Notes under the pieces: model-generated
Databases searched by the model: none
What the model saw: the letters and a program-made list of their open reading frames with translations, nothing else
What the model was told of the DNA's origin: nothing
Position numbers and translations under genes: made by a program
From: an uncultured Muribaculaceae bacterium
GTDB lineage: Bacteria; Bacteroidota; Bacteroidia; Bacteroidales; Muribaculaceae
Direction of reading: 5' to 3'
DNA: 55,526 nucleotides
Assembly (NCBI GenBank): GCA_947626355.1
Contig: CANQRV010000011.1
Span: 1 to 55,526 of the forward strand
Shown here: positions 1 to 9,073 of the stretch, one piece after another
How the letters are laid out: each line of letters opens with the position of its first letter
Position numbering within the stretch: position 1 is the stretch's first letter

Positions 1-200
1 AAGTTACTGCCGTTTTCGCCGCTGTGCAAGTCCTCCATGCGTTTTTTCGCGGAATTTCCGTTTTTATCCCGCCATTTTGTTGATTCTCAATGTAATCAAT
101 AAATGTTAAAATATCCTGCATTATGTTAAGACGAGAACAATCTACCCGCCTTTTTTGTTTTATCGTTTGCCTCAACTTTGAAAATTTAAAGGTCTGACAC
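1..200. other. AT-rich upstream region of the GH5-like gene
   Basis: No gene is visible. The stretch is AT-rich compared with the following gene. CAACTTTG at 172-179 resembles the Bacteroidetes -7 element (consensus TAnnTTTG) but its first base is off consensus, so it is only a weak promoter candidate for the gene starting at 201. Confidence 0.4.
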
Positions 201-2789
201 ATGAATTTTACCAGAAAATACCCCTCCTCACGCCTCTTACCACTCTTCGCAGCCATCGCCGCGACCGGAATTCCGGCCTCCGCCGACACTTTTCCGGCTT
301 CCGACCGACAGAGCTATTCCATATATGTAGACTCGCTCGGCGTGATGCGCCGCAGCGACAACAACGCCGAGGTAAGCTATTACGGCACCAACTATACGGT
401 GCCTTTCGCCCACGCCTACCGCGCGCTCGGATATCTCGACAAAGACCGCAAGGAGGCGATACGCCGCGACGTCAGCCACATGAAGCGGCTCGGGTTTAAC
501 GGCTTCCGTCTCCATCTCTGGGACGCCGAGCTCGCCGACAGCCTCGGCAACCTCCTCGACAACGACCATCTCGACCTGCTCGACTACCTCATCGCCGAGC
601 TCGAGCGCAACGGCATCGACATCGTGCTCACCGCCCAGACCAATTTCGGCAACGGATATCCGGAGAAGAACATCGACACCGGAGCCTTCACCTACGACTT
701 CGACAAATGCCGCATCCACGACGAGCCCGCGGCTCAGGACGCCCAGGAAACCTACCTCCGGCAGCTCGCCAGACACGTCAACCGCTACAACGGCCTATCC
801 TATAGCGCCGACCGCGGCATCATCGCCATGGAAATCAACAACGAGCCCTGCCACTCCGGCAATGTAGACGAGACACGCCGATATATCGACCGCATGGCCT
901 CCGCACTGCGTGGAGAGGGCTTCGACAAGCCCGTGCTATATAATGTAAGCCACAATCCGAAGGTGACCGAGGCATACTACCAGGCCGACATCGACGGCAC
1001 CACCTACCAATGGTATCCCGTCGGACTCGTCGCCGGCCACGAGCGCAAGGGAAACTTCCTCCCCACCGTCGACAGCTACCCCATTCCCTGGAGCGACTCC
1101 ATCCCCGGTTTCGATTCCAAGGCTCGCCTCGTGTATGAATTCGATCCCGGCGACCTCCTCTACTCTTATATGTACCCCGCCATCGCGCGCACTTTCCGCA
1201 AGGAGGGATTCCAGTGGATTACCCAGTTCGCCTACGACCCCACCGACATCGCACAATACAACACCGAATACCAGACCCATTTCCTCAACCTCATATACAC
1301 TCCCGCGAAAGCCCTCAGCATGATGGTGGCCGCCGAGGCTGCCCGCGACATACCGCGCGGCAAGGACTTCGGCGCCTATCCCGCCGACACCGTGTTCGGC
1401 AATTTCCGCGTCAGCTATGAGGAAGACCTCAGCGAGCTCGCCTCTCCGGAGAAATTCTACTACAGCAACACCACAGGCACCATGCCCCCCGATGCCTCCA
1501 CGCTGCGCCACATAGCGGGCCACGGCTCATCGCCCGTGGTGGAATATGAGGGCACCGGCGCCTATTTCATCGACCGGCTCCCCGACGGGGACTGGCGCCT
1601 CGAGGTGATGCCCGACGTGGCCATCGTCTCCGACCCCTTCGAGAAGCCGAGCCTCAAGAAGGAGGTGGCGAGAACCGCCTGGCGCGACAACAACATGACA
1701 GTCGCTCTCCCCGCCCTCGGCGAGGACTTCCATTATACCGCCGTGGCTCCCGACGGCAACAAGACCGGCGGCATCGCGGTGGAGGGTACGATAACAGTAT
1801 CTCCCGGCGTCTATCTGCTGTCGAAGGAAACGCCTGACGGGAAGACGCTTGCCGCCATCGACACGACATTCGCAGTGCCGGCGCCGAAAGATGAGCCCGA
1901 TGTGGTGGTCCACACTCCGGCGACCTACGTGGCCGACAGCGGCGACATCACGCTCGAGGCAGAGGTCTTCGGCACGCGACGTCCCGACAAGGTGGAGGTC
2001 TACAGCAGTGACGTCTCGTTCTGGCGCGACGACAATCCCATCTACAGGCTGGAGCCGGACGGAGGATACACCTACCGGGGCACCATCCCCGCCGATGCCT
2101 CATGGGGCCCCGCGCTGAAATACAATATCGTGGTGTGGGAAGACGGCAAGGCCCGCACCTTCCCCGCCGACATCGAGGGCACGCCTCTCGACTGGGACGC
2201 TCCGGCGCCTGAATACTACACCTCCGACAAGGTGTCGGCCGACGCGCCGCTGGTGCTCCTGCGCCCGGAGGTCAACGACCCGCTGATCGACATGGCGATG
2301 ATTCCGGAGGCCTGGGATTTCCGCCTCTCATACGAGAGCGGGAGACCTGTGGAGCCCGACCGCTACCGCCTCACCGCCACTCCGCAGAATGACGGGGTGA
2401 TCGTGATGAAGCGCTATGTGGGCGACGAGCTGAAGGGTGCGCCTCAGCTTCCCGGCAAGGACATGATGGTGGTGAAGGCTTCCGGCGTGGAGAACATGGA
2501 TGGCGCGGAGATCGCGCTCGTGGGCAAGAACGGGGCCACCTACTCGGCGCCGCTCGTCTTCGGTGCCGACGGAAAGGCCAAAGTGGCGCTCCGCGACCTG
2601 CGGCAGCGCACGAGTCTCATCGTGCCGGCGCCCTATCCCACGTTCCTTCCCCGCGAGATCGAGATGCAGCCGATGCCCTTCGACCCGATGGCCATCGACT
2701 TCGTGGAGCTCATCATCCCCTCGCGTCCCGGCGCCGACCAGCAGATGCTCCTCGAAGGCGTCTGGCTCGAAGACGACTCCTCCCTCTGA
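201..2789 (+). CDS. Secreted glycoside hydrolase, GH5-like (clan GH-A)
   Basis: An 862-residue exported protein. The N-terminus has a basic start, a hydrophobic core (about residues 11-25) and a likely cleavage site after ASA. Residues about 55-330 resemble a GH-A (beta/alpha)8 glycosidase of the cellulase/mannanase type: GFNGFRLHLWD near 99-108, MEINNEP with the presumed acid/base Glu215, and LVYEFDPGDL with the presumed nucleophile Glu313. The remaining roughly 500 residues look like beta-rich accessory domains. The protein probably cleaves a beta-linked glycan in the periplasm or at the cell surface; the substrate cannot be read from sequence. No SusC/SusD pair lies beside it in this window, so it is not part of a visible polysaccharide utilisation locus. 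Family-level confidence is good, specificity is unknown. Confidence 0.8.
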   Translation: MNFTRKYPSSRLLPLFAAIAATGIPASADTFPASDRQSYSIYVDSLGVMRRSDNNAEVSYYGTNYTVPFAHAYRALGYLDKDRKEAIRRDVSHMKRLGFNGFRLHLWDAELADSLGNLLDNDHLDLLDYLIAELERNGIDIVLTAQTNFGNGYPEKNIDTGAFTYDFDKCRIHDEPAAQDAQETYLRQLARHVNRYNGLSYSADRGIIAMEINNEPCHSGNVDETRRYIDRMASALRGEGFDKPVLYNVSHNPKVTEAYYQADIDGTTYQWYPVGLVAGHERKGNFLPTVDSYPIPWSDSIPGFDSKARLVYEFDPGDLLYSYMYPAIARTFRKEGFQWITQFAYDPTDIAQYNTEYQTHFLNLIYTPAKALSMMVAAEAARDIPRGKDFGAYPADTVFGNFRVSYEEDLSELASPEKFYYSNTTGTMPPDASTLRHIAGHGSSPVVEYEGTGAYFIDRLPDGDWRLEVMPDVAIVSDPFEKPSLKKEVARTAWRDNNMTVALPALGEDFHYTAVAPDGNKTGGIAVEGTITVSPGVYLLSKETPDGKTLAAIDTTFAVPAPKDEPDVVVHTPATYVADSGDITLEAEVFGTRRPDKVEVYSSDVSFWRDDNPIYRLEPDGGYTYRGTIPADASWGPALKYNIVVWEDGKARTFPADIEGTPLDWDAPAPEYYTSDKVSADAPLVLLRPEVNDPLIDMAMIPEAWDFRLSYESGRPVEPDRYRLTATPQNDGVIVMKRYVGDELKGAPQLPGKDMMVVKASGVENMDGAEIALVGKNGATYSAPLVFGADGKAKVALRDLRQRTSLIVPAPYPTFLPREIEMQPMPFDPMAIDFVELIIPSRPGADQQMLLEGVWLEDDSSL

Positions 2790-2828
2790 CAATTTCCAGC
2801 CAAGCGGCTATCTCATAATTAAGAACTA

Positions 2829-2867
2829 CGGCCTCCAATATCTACTCGGCTGAGAGATTGGGGGCCG
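2829..2867 (+). terminator. Probable terminator after the GH5-like gene
   Basis: CGGCCTCCAATATCT pairs with AGAGATTGGGGGCCG with small imperfections and is followed by CTTATTT. It lies 40 bases after the GH5-like stop codon and just before the nfnA promoter. Confidence 0.55.
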
Positions 2868-2871
2868 CTTA

Positions 2872-2903
2872 TTTGCTCGTTAGGGAAATAAAACGTACTT
2901 TTG
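2872..2903 (+). promoter_or_regulatory. Promoter of nfnAB
   Basis: TTTG at 2872-2875, a 20-base spacer, and TACTTTTG at 2896-2903 match the Bacteroidetes -33/-7 consensus. Transcription should begin near 2910, about 70 bases before the nfnA start. Confidence 0.7.
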
Positions 2904-2979
2904 CAGACCACTACGGGCGGCGCCACTCGACACCGGCCCCACCCGCTCCATGAAAACGAACTAAACCTATAGACCTGAT

Positions 2980-3834
2980 ATGTTTGAAATCGTAAGCAGA
3001 CGAGACCTTTCCCCCAACATCACGGAGATGAAGGTCAAGGCTCCGCGAGTGGCCCAGTCGGCCCAGCCGGGGCAGTTTGTAATAGTGAGGGTCGACGAGC
3101 TCGGCGAGCGCATACCGCTCACCATCTGCGACTACGACCGCGAGAAGGGCACCGTCACCATCGTGACCCAGACCATCGGCATCTCCTCCGCCAAAATCAA
3201 CAGCCTCAAGCAGGGCGACGCCTTCACCGACTTCGCGGGCCCCCTCGGCCGCCCCTCCGACCTGCTCGAGCTCCCCGAGGAGGAGCTGAAGAAGCAGAGG
3301 GTGCTCTTCGTGGCCGGCGGCGTGGGCACAGCCCCCGTCTATCCCCAGGCCAAATGGCTCAAGGAGCACGGCGTCACCGCCGACGTCATCATCGGCGCCA
3401 AGACCAAGGACATCTTCACCTACGTCGACGAGATGAGGAAGGTGGCCAACGTCTACCTCTGCACCGACGACGGCTCCGAGGGATTCCACGGCATGGTGAC
3501 AGGCCTGATGAAAGACCTCATCGAGCGCCAGGGCAAGCAGTATGACCGCTGCGTGATCATCGGCCCGATGATCATGATGAAATTCGCCGCCCTCGCCACC
3601 AGGGAATACAATATCCCCACCCAGGTAAGCCTCAACGCCCTGATGGTGGACGGCACCGGCATGTGCGGCGCCTGCCGCGTGACGGTAGACGGCCAGACGC
3701 GCTTCACATGCGTCGACGGCCCCGAGTTCGACGGCCACAAGGTGGACTTCGACGAGGCGATGCGCCGCCAGAGCATGTACAGAGACAACCGAAAGACCCA
3801 TCCCGAAACCCATAATTGCAAGTGTCATGGCTAA
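2980..3834 (+). CDS. nfnA: NADH-dependent ferredoxin:NADP+ oxidoreductase, small (FAD/[2Fe-2S]) subunit
   Basis: A 284-residue protein of the sulfide-dehydrogenase/dihydroorotate dehydrogenase electron-transfer family, matching the small subunit of the electron-bifurcating transhydrogenase NfnAB. The FAD-binding RIPLT motif is at 44-48, the nucleotide-binding AGGVGTAP at 112-119, and the C-terminal [2Fe-2S] site is seen as Cys229, Cys232 and Cys244 with a nearby Asp224, the pattern expected in this family. The complex couples NADH and reduced ferredoxin oxidation to NADP+ reduction in the cytoplasm of anaerobes. The gene overlaps the downstream large-subunit gene by 8 bases, so the two are translationally linked. 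A stand-alone sulfide dehydrogenase role is the main alternative. Confidence 0.88.
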   Translation: MFEIVSRRDLSPNITEMKVKAPRVAQSAQPGQFVIVRVDELGERIPLTICDYDREKGTVTIVTQTIGISSAKINSLKQGDAFTDFAGPLGRPSDLLELPEEELKKQRVLFVAGGVGTAPVYPQAKWLKEHGVTADVIIGAKTKDIFTYVDEMRKVANVYLCTDDGSEGFHGMVTGLMKDLIERQGKQYDRCVIIGPMIMMKFAALATREYNIPTQVSLNALMVDGTGMCGACRVTVDGQTRFTCVDGPEFDGHKVDFDEAMRRQSMYRDNRKTHPETHNCKCHG

Positions 3835-5224
3835 CAGAATACCCCGAGTGCCGGTGAGGGAGCAGGATCCGGCGAGACGCGCCACCAACTTCGAGGAGGT
3901 GTGCTACGGCTACAACGACGAGGAGGCGCGTCTGGAGGCCTCCCGGTGTCTCAACTGCAAGGCGCCCCGCTGCATGGGGGCGTGCCCGGTGCATATCAAC
4001 ATTCCGGCGTTTGTGGCCAGGGTAGCCGCCGGCGACCTCGCCGGAGCAGCCGCCGTAATCGGCGCCGACAGCTCGCTGCCCAGCGTCTGCGGCCGCGTGT
4101 GCCCGCAGGAAAACCAGTGTGAGGGCTCGTGCGTGCTCGGCATCAAGTCGGAGCCCGTGGCCATCGGCAAGCTGGAGCGCTACGTCGGCGACTGGGCCAT
4201 CGCCCACCGCGACGAGCTTCCCGTCAGCCCGGCTCCGCGCAACGGCCATAAAGTGGCCGTGATCGGCTCCGGCCCCTCCGGCCTTGCCTGCGCCTCCGAC
4301 CTCGCCCGCATGGGATATGAGGTGAAGATCTTCGAGGCCCTCCACAAGGTGGGCGGCGTGCTCGTCTACGGCATCCCGGAGTTCCGCCTTCCCAAGGAGC
4401 GCATCGTGGCCGAGGAGGTGAAGTCGGTGAAAGACCTCGGTGTCGAGATCGAGACCGACGTCATCGTGGGACGCACGCTGACTGTCGACGACCTTCTCGA
4501 CCGCGAGGGATATGACGCCGTCTTCATCGGCACGGGCGCCGGTCTTCCCCGCTTCATGGGCATCGAGGGAGAGAACCTCAACGGCGTCTTCTCGGCCAAC
4601 GAGTTTCTGACGCGCACCAATCTGATGCATGCCTACGACGACAGCTTCGACACCCCGATCTACACCGGCCGCAAGGTAGTGGTGGTAGGTGGCGGCAACG
4701 TGGCGATGGACGCCGTGCGCACCGCCAAGCGTCTCGGCGCCGAGGCCGTGATCGTCTACCGCCGCAGCGAGGCGGAGCTTCCGGCCCGCAAGGAGGAGGT
4801 GCATCACGCCAAGGAGGAGGGCATCGAGTTCCGTATGCTCACCAACCCCGTGCGCGTCGTCGGTGACGACAAGGGCTGGGTGAAAGGCATCGAATGCGTC
4901 GAGATGACCCTCGGCGAGCCCGACGAGAGCGGACGCCGTCGTCCGGTTGAGAAGGAGGGGAGTAACTTCGTGATCGACTGCGACGTGGTGGTGATGGCGC
5001 TCGGCACGAGCCCCAACCCGCTGATCAAGTCTACCACCGAAGGGCTTCAGTGCAACCGCAAGGGGTGCATAGAGGCCACAGAGGACGGCGCCACCTCACG
5101 CGAGGGCGTCTTCGCCGGCGGCGACGCCGTGACGGGAGCCGCCACTGTGATCCTGGCCATGGGCGCCGGCCGCAAAGCCGCCGCCGCCATCGACTCCTAC
5201 ATCAAGAGCAAACCGCGGCAGTAA
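3827..5224 (+). CDS. nfnB: NADH-dependent ferredoxin:NADP+ oxidoreductase, large subunit (glutamate synthase small-subunit-like)
   Basis: A 465-residue flavoprotein. Two N-terminal [4Fe-4S] ligand sets are visible: Cys41/44/49/53 and Cys88/92/98/102. They are followed by a GxGxxG FAD fold (IGSGPSGLA, about 146-154) and a second dinucleotide motif (VVGGGNVAMDA, near 285-295). This is the architecture of the glutamate synthase small subunit and NfnB. No large glutamate synthase subunit is adjacent, whereas nfnA overlaps the 5' end, which favours NfnB over GltD. Such genes are often labelled gltA or sudA in automatic annotation. A strong hairpin (5251-5276) ends the operon. Confidence 0.88.
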   Translation: MANRIPRVPVREQDPARRATNFEEVCYGYNDEEARLEASRCLNCKAPRCMGACPVHINIPAFVARVAAGDLAGAAAVIGADSSLPSVCGRVCPQENQCEGSCVLGIKSEPVAIGKLERYVGDWAIAHRDELPVSPAPRNGHKVAVIGSGPSGLACASDLARMGYEVKIFEALHKVGGVLVYGIPEFRLPKERIVAEEVKSVKDLGVEIETDVIVGRTLTVDDLLDREGYDAVFIGTGAGLPRFMGIEGENLNGVFSANEFLTRTNLMHAYDDSFDTPIYTGRKVVVVGGGNVAMDAVRTAKRLGAEAVIVYRRSEAELPARKEEVHHAKEEGIEFRMLTNPVRVVGDDKGWVKGIECVEMTLGEPDESGRRRPVEKEGSNFVIDCDVVVMALGTSPNPLIKSTTEGLQCNRKGCIEATEDGATSREGVFAGGDAVTGAATVILAMGAGRKAAAAIDSYIKSKPRQ

Positions 5225-5250
5225 AGCCACACCGATTCAAGATACGCGGC

Positions 5251-5276
5251 GCGCCATCCGGAAAGCCGGATGGCGC
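5251..5276 (+). terminator. Terminator of nfnAB
   Basis: GCGCCATCCGG (5251-5261), loop AAAG, CCGGATGGCGC (5266-5276): a perfect 11-bp stem followed by GTCTTGTATTA. It lies between convergent nfnB and the BspA-like gene. Confidence 0.75.
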
Positions 5277-5340
5277 GTCTTGTATTATCCGCATGAAGTC
5301 TCAGAATGCCCTAATCATTCTAAGGCTGACCGCAGAAATG

Positions 5341-6423
5341 TCATTTCCGGATGACCACCTTCCCGTCCTGGATGGCGATTCCCTTCTCATCGTCTGGTTT
5401 CGGTGTGCCGTCGAGATTGTAGGCCCGGCCGTCGTGAGGAACCAAGTCCTTTGCTGCACTGACGCCTAACGACTCACTGCCGTTGATTTTATAGAAGTCC
5501 TTCCATCCTTCAGCGTTCCTATACAGCTCCTCGCTCCCGGCCGGCACCATCAGCTTGCAGGCGTCTCTGTTGACATCCACGAATGAAGAATCGGGAAATG
5601 GATAGGGCTCTTCCGCATTCACCATAATCGTGTATATGGACGGGCAGCCGTTAAAGCAGTTGGAGAGCTTAAGGTCTGCCGGAGGAAGGGAAACGGCTTG
5701 AAGCGACGGGCAGTCGTTGAAGCAGTCCTCTCCCATGGAAATCAGGGTATTTGGCAGCATCGCATACTGAAGAGCGGGGTTATCATCGAAACAGCTACGA
5801 CCGATTGTCTCGACGGTCGACACCACAACCTCACCACTCGAAACTTCATTGCTGAACAAGACATACTCCAGCCATTCGTTTCTGGACCCGCAGAAATCCT
5901 TTATGGTCTTCACGTTCTGCGGAATCCACAGTGTTTTGAGTCCGACAGCTTCAAAACTGCTACTCTCGATTGTCTTTACGGAAGCCGGAATATTGAAAAC
6001 AGTCAGTTCCTCGCAATAGGAAGGTCCTTGAAGCGACTCGATATTATCGGGAAACTGAAGATAGACCAAATGACTGAGATTGCTGACTGCCGATTGACAC
6101 ACGTACTCTATTGTCGACGGGAGAGATATCATCCTCACCGGGCAATAGTAGCAGCTCATGAACGAGGTGACGCGATAGGTCGTGCCCTCATGTTCTACTG
6201 TGGGCGGCACTATAAGGTTGCCGCAATAGACGCCTGTCTCACACATCCATCTGGGTGCGGGATCTATCACTTCCACCGTCTTCTCCTCTTCTGACAGAAT
6301 ATCGTAGTAGATACCGTCCACCTTGAAATCGTAAAAATCTTCATAGTTGATTTCGTCGGCATACGCCCGTGTGCCTATAAAGCTCACAAGCATAGCGAAC
6401 AGAAAAAATAATGTCTTTCTCAT
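5341..6423 (-). CDS. Secreted BspA-like leucine-rich repeat protein
   Basis: A 360-residue protein with a clear signal peptide (MRKTLFFLFAMLVSFIG, cleavage likely after AYA). The middle holds BspA/TpLRR-type repeats, for example VTSFMSCYYCPVRMISLPST, LVYLQFPDNIESL, ELTVFNIPASVKTI and LQAVSLPPADLKL. The C-terminus (GRAYNLDGTPKP...IQDGKVVIRK) is the conserved tail seen on many exported Bacteroidales proteins. BspA-like proteins are surface proteins that can bind host or bacterial ligands; here the role is inferred only from the fold. The ATG overlaps the stop of the upstream C25 fragment (ATGA-type, 6420-6423), so the genes formed one operon. GC content is visibly lower than in the flanking core genes. 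Confidence 0.8.
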   Translation of the reverse strand: MRKTLFFLFAMLVSFIGTRAYADEINYEDFYDFKVDGIYYDILSEEEKTVEVIDPAPRWMCETGVYCGNLIVPPTVEHEGTTYRVTSFMSCYYCPVRMISLPSTIEYVCQSAVSNLSHLVYLQFPDNIESLQGPSYCEELTVFNIPASVKTIESSSFEAVGLKTLWIPQNVKTIKDFCGSRNEWLEYVLFSNEVSSGEVVVSTVETIGRSCFDDNPALQYAMLPNTLISMGEDCFNDCPSLQAVSLPPADLKLSNCFNGCPSIYTIMVNAEEPYPFPDSSFVDVNRDACKLMVPAGSEELYRNAEGWKDFYKINGSESLGVSAAKDLVPHDGRAYNLDGTPKPDDEKGIAIQDGKVVIRK

Positions 6424-7232
6424 TTCAGTATGATTTTGGTTGTTTGCATATTCTTGCCGTCGACATATAGAGTCAGCGTATAGACTCCTTTCTCAAGACC
6501 GGATACATCGAACTCAGTATCTGTATCGGCACCTGTATTTTTCGTCATAGTGCAGTTTCCATCAAGAGATTTCAACGAAACCATAACGGATGCTTGATTC
6601 GGATTCTTAATCCGAATCCGAAGAGTTTCACCATCCTGACTCACAGATTCAATCTCTGCTGCTGACGCGTCGACTAACGATTTAATCTGCGAATCCATGA
6701 TTGTGGTACATATGTCCTGTCCAAACACCATCACATCGGGAATGTCCGTATTGCTGAAAGCAAGTGTGATCTGTGTACCTGACGCCACCTTCACCGAGCC
6801 ATTACCGTAGACTGCGCTCATATTCACCGGTTTGTTGAACGTGAAGCTGATTTCCTTTCCTGCGGACAGTTTGTCGGATGACTGTATGCTGGAGACAACA
6901 TTATAAGGCTGCTTTGAATACATCCTCATGGAGGGATCCCCAAAACAATGAAACGCCTTCTTTGTGTTAGGAATGAAATAGGAAAAGACCGGCGTATAAT
7001 ATTGAGCCATTCTTTCAATACCTTTTTTAAGTATTGCTCCAAGTGTCGCATCCTGATATACTGTCTGGTTTCCCAAATGACCATATGAAGGGAATGACGA
7101 TGGGAAACCGGCAGTTGGCCATACAGACCGGAGCATTTCAAATGTCAGAGCGTCATTGGTGCCGGAGTAGGTTTTGGATGATGCTGCAAACACACCTACC
7201 GCCCCGTCCTCTATTGAAAAAATCCTCGACAT
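6420..7232 (-). pseudogene. C25 (gingipain-like) peptidase, C-terminal fragment
   Basis: This 270-codon frame begins inside the end of a C25 catalytic domain. GAVGVFAASS, TYSGTNDALTFEML and CFGDPSMRMY are typical of the sequence after the catalytic cysteine. An immunoglobulin-like region and a C-terminal DVSGLEKGVYTL...KIILK tail follow, resembling a type IX secretion sorting domain. Upstream in the same frame there are only about nine more codons (GALLEKGIT) before a stop. It is the downstream half of the gene whose upstream half ends at 7247. The stretch that should hold the catalytic His and Cys is missing between the halves. If translated alone it would lack a signal peptide and an active site. 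Confidence 0.8.
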
Positions 7233-7246
7233 CGTTATCCCTTTTT

Positions 7247-8470
7247 CTAATAGAGCCCCCTTATATCCTCGCAGGTTTTGACAAAACGCTCATCCTCATA
7301 ACTGTCTCTTATAGGCGGATTGTCCTGAAAATAAGATACGCCTATCGCATTTTTATAAAAGGATGCCTGCGTCGGAGGGTTCTTTTCATATGCAATGATT
7401 TTATCGACCACATTATTTGCTTCCGTAATGTTTGCAACAGATATCCTTCCCATGTATAAGTCTGACTGCATGTCGTCAGGTCCGTCCATGCATCCATAAG
7501 GATAATCTGTATAGCATTGATTGATCTCTACAATGAAACCATTTCCTGGCAAGGAATCCTCGTTTCCAAAGATCAATACATATTGGAGATTGCTTTTAGA
7601 CTGGTATTGGGCGGATATCGCATCCTTTATACTACTGGGAGTCCATGAATCACGCGAATCCACAATGACGTTGAACCCCATCCTCCGCTTCCAATCCTTG
7701 AAGATATTGACCGCCTGCGCATATGCCGGCACGGTGAGGATCAGATAGTACGGGGCATCTTTCCAGACCGTGGCACCGGCTGCCACACTTTGCGGGGAGT
7801 CATTCGGAAGGGCGCATGTCAGCACTGACGACAGATATTCCCCGTCTACATCGTGGCGGTTGCCTGAGGAACGCCTGGCCGCGTTTCCGGACGCATCGAA
7901 GGATACACGGTAGCTGAACTCCTCGGCAATCCTTACTTTCCCCAACTCGTAATTGTATGAGACGGGGGACACGCGCACATAGAGGATGTCGCGGTCACGA
8001 TAGACCTGCATGCCGTCCGGAGCGACAAGCGGAATGGATGACCAACCCTTGAAGCCCTCAACCGGCGGAACGTTGGCAAGACTGTATCCCGTATAGTCGC
8101 TCTCCGGCAGCGGCTCTCTCGCCGGGGCGAGCACCAGAGGCATGTCTGTATTAGTCTCTGAAACTACGGAGACAGACGCGGAACATCCTTCCGGAATCTC
8201 GAAGGAATCCCATCTGAAGGGATACACCGGCTCCGTGAGGGTCATGTTGTGGCCGAATCCCGGCACGTCGATGCGGTATGACCCGGGATAGAGGTCATCC
8301 TCAACATACCTCATACCGTCAAGAATATACGATACCGTCACACCAGTATCATCCTTCGTCACTGTCCTGGAGGGCGTGGAGCCGACATCGCGCTGGAGAA
8401 TCTGCGCCGAGACGCTTGCCTGCATCGAAGCAATGCAGGCAAAGAGAAATACGGAAACAAATTTCTTCAT
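7247..8470 (-). pseudogene. C25 (gingipain-like) peptidase, N-terminal fragment
   Basis: A 407-codon frame with signal peptide MKKFVSVFLFACIASMQASVS, a propeptide-like region, then the start of a C25 peptidase domain: APYYLILTVPAYAQAVNIFK, DWKRRMGFNVIVDSRD, YVLIFGNEDSLPG, DLYMGRISVANITEANN and FVKTCEDIRGLY, where it stops. Family members continue from 'CEDIRxYL' through about 100 residues containing the catalytic His and Cys. Here the next frame resumes only 14 bases later with the post-cysteine part of the domain. The simplest reading is an internal deletion that also shifted frame, giving a dead peptidase. An assembly error is possible but would need to remove roughly 300 bases. Confidence 0.82.
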
Positions 8471-8710
8471 AATGCTGAAATAGAAAGTGGAACTTATTGA
8501 AAGGGATTCAAGATGTGGGCGAGACCATCCACACCAGGTGAAGGATAGAAGGGGTTAAGCTGCAAACCAAATTCTTTCAGATTGAGCTTCGTTCAATACG
8601 CCGCAACCGGCATGGTCAGTATGATATGCCAATTGACTGCGCAATATTAACACATTATAGCGATATTTCCAAATTTTAAGCAATTATTATCAAAAAAAAG
8701 ATACCGGGGA
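8471..8710. other. Intergenic, no gene seen
   Basis: Between the C25 remnant (start at 8470) and the tRNA-Val terminator. The sequence is AT-rich. No TAnnTTTG box at usual distance from the C25 start was found on the minus strand, and no reading frame with family resemblance. Confidence 0.4.
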
Positions 8711-8755
8711 TATAAAAAAGGAACTGCGTGTCTGGTCCGGAGACTCGACACGCAG
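8711..8755 (-). terminator. Terminator of the tRNA-Val pair
   Basis: On the minus strand CTGCGTGTC pairs perfectly with GACACGCAG (plus-strand arms 8724-8732 and 8747-8755) and is followed by TTCCTTTTTTATA. It lies just downstream of the second tRNA-Val. Confidence 0.8.
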
Positions 8756-8776
8756 TCGTTAGGGTAAAGGGTTGGG

Positions 8777-8854
8777 TGGTGGGCGCTGAGGGATTCGAAC
8801 CCCCGACCCTCTGCTTGTAAGGCAGACGCTCTAAACCAGCTGAGCTAAGCGCCC
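8777..8854 (-). tRNA. tRNA-Val (anticodon TAC), CCA encoded
   Basis: Read on the minus strand, the 5' acceptor GGGCGCT starts at 8854. The anticodon stem-loop TCTGC-CTTACAA-GCAGA gives anticodon TAC, and the T-arm contains GGTTCGAATCC. The mature body ends with discriminator A at 8780, and 8777-8779 supply an encoded CCA. The body is identical to the second copy at 8920-8994 apart from the 3' end. Confidence 0.95.
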
Positions 8855-8919
8855 CGTCGTGCTTTGGGCCTCCCGGCTTAAGCACTAACTAATTCCAATG
8901 AAGTACAATCAATAGTTCG

Positions 8920-8994
8920 TGGGCGCTGAGGGATTCGAACCCCCGACCCTCTGCTTGTAAGGCAGACGCTCTAAACCAGCTGAGCTAAGCGCCC
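8920..8994 (-). tRNA. tRNA-Val (anticodon TAC), CCA not encoded
   Basis: A tandem copy of the same tRNA: acceptor GGGCGCT starting at 8994, anticodon TAC in loop CTTACAA, discriminator A at 8920. The following bases read CGA, so CCA must be added by nucleotidyltransferase. It is the promoter-proximal copy of the pair. Confidence 0.95.
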
Positions 8995-9006
8995 TGATTG
9001 CGAGTG

Positions 9007-9037
9007 CAAAGTTACAACCATTTTTTATATCTGCAAA
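9007..9037 (-). promoter_or_regulatory. Promoter of the tRNA-Val pair
   Basis: On the minus strand TTTG (plus-strand CAAA, 9034-9037) is separated by 19 bases from TAACTTTG (plus-strand 9007-9014). The tRNA starts at 8994, so the 5' leader is very short. It overlaps the divergent queA promoter region. Confidence 0.75.
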
Positions 9038-9047
9038 ATTTTTTTGC

Positions 9048-9055
9048 TAATTTTG
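9048..9055 (+). promoter_or_regulatory. -7 box of queA
   Basis: TAATTTTG matches TAnnTTTG and sits 18 bases before the queA ATG. The -33 position is T-rich but without a clean TTTG. Confidence 0.55.
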
Positions 9056-9073
9056 TAAAAAATTTTTTCGCAA

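Noticed and set aside
3704..4807. A 367-codon minus-strand open frame opposite nfnB
   Set aside because: Antisense shadow. nfnB has all eight iron-sulfur cysteines and both nucleotide motifs.
3827..5224. Glutamate synthase small subunit (GltD)
   Set aside because: No gltB-like large subunit is nearby, and the overlapping nfnA gene fits an NfnAB complex better.
8676..8885. Small open frame overlapping tRNA-Val
   Set aside because: It is a translation of the tRNA gene and its terminator, with no protein-like features.
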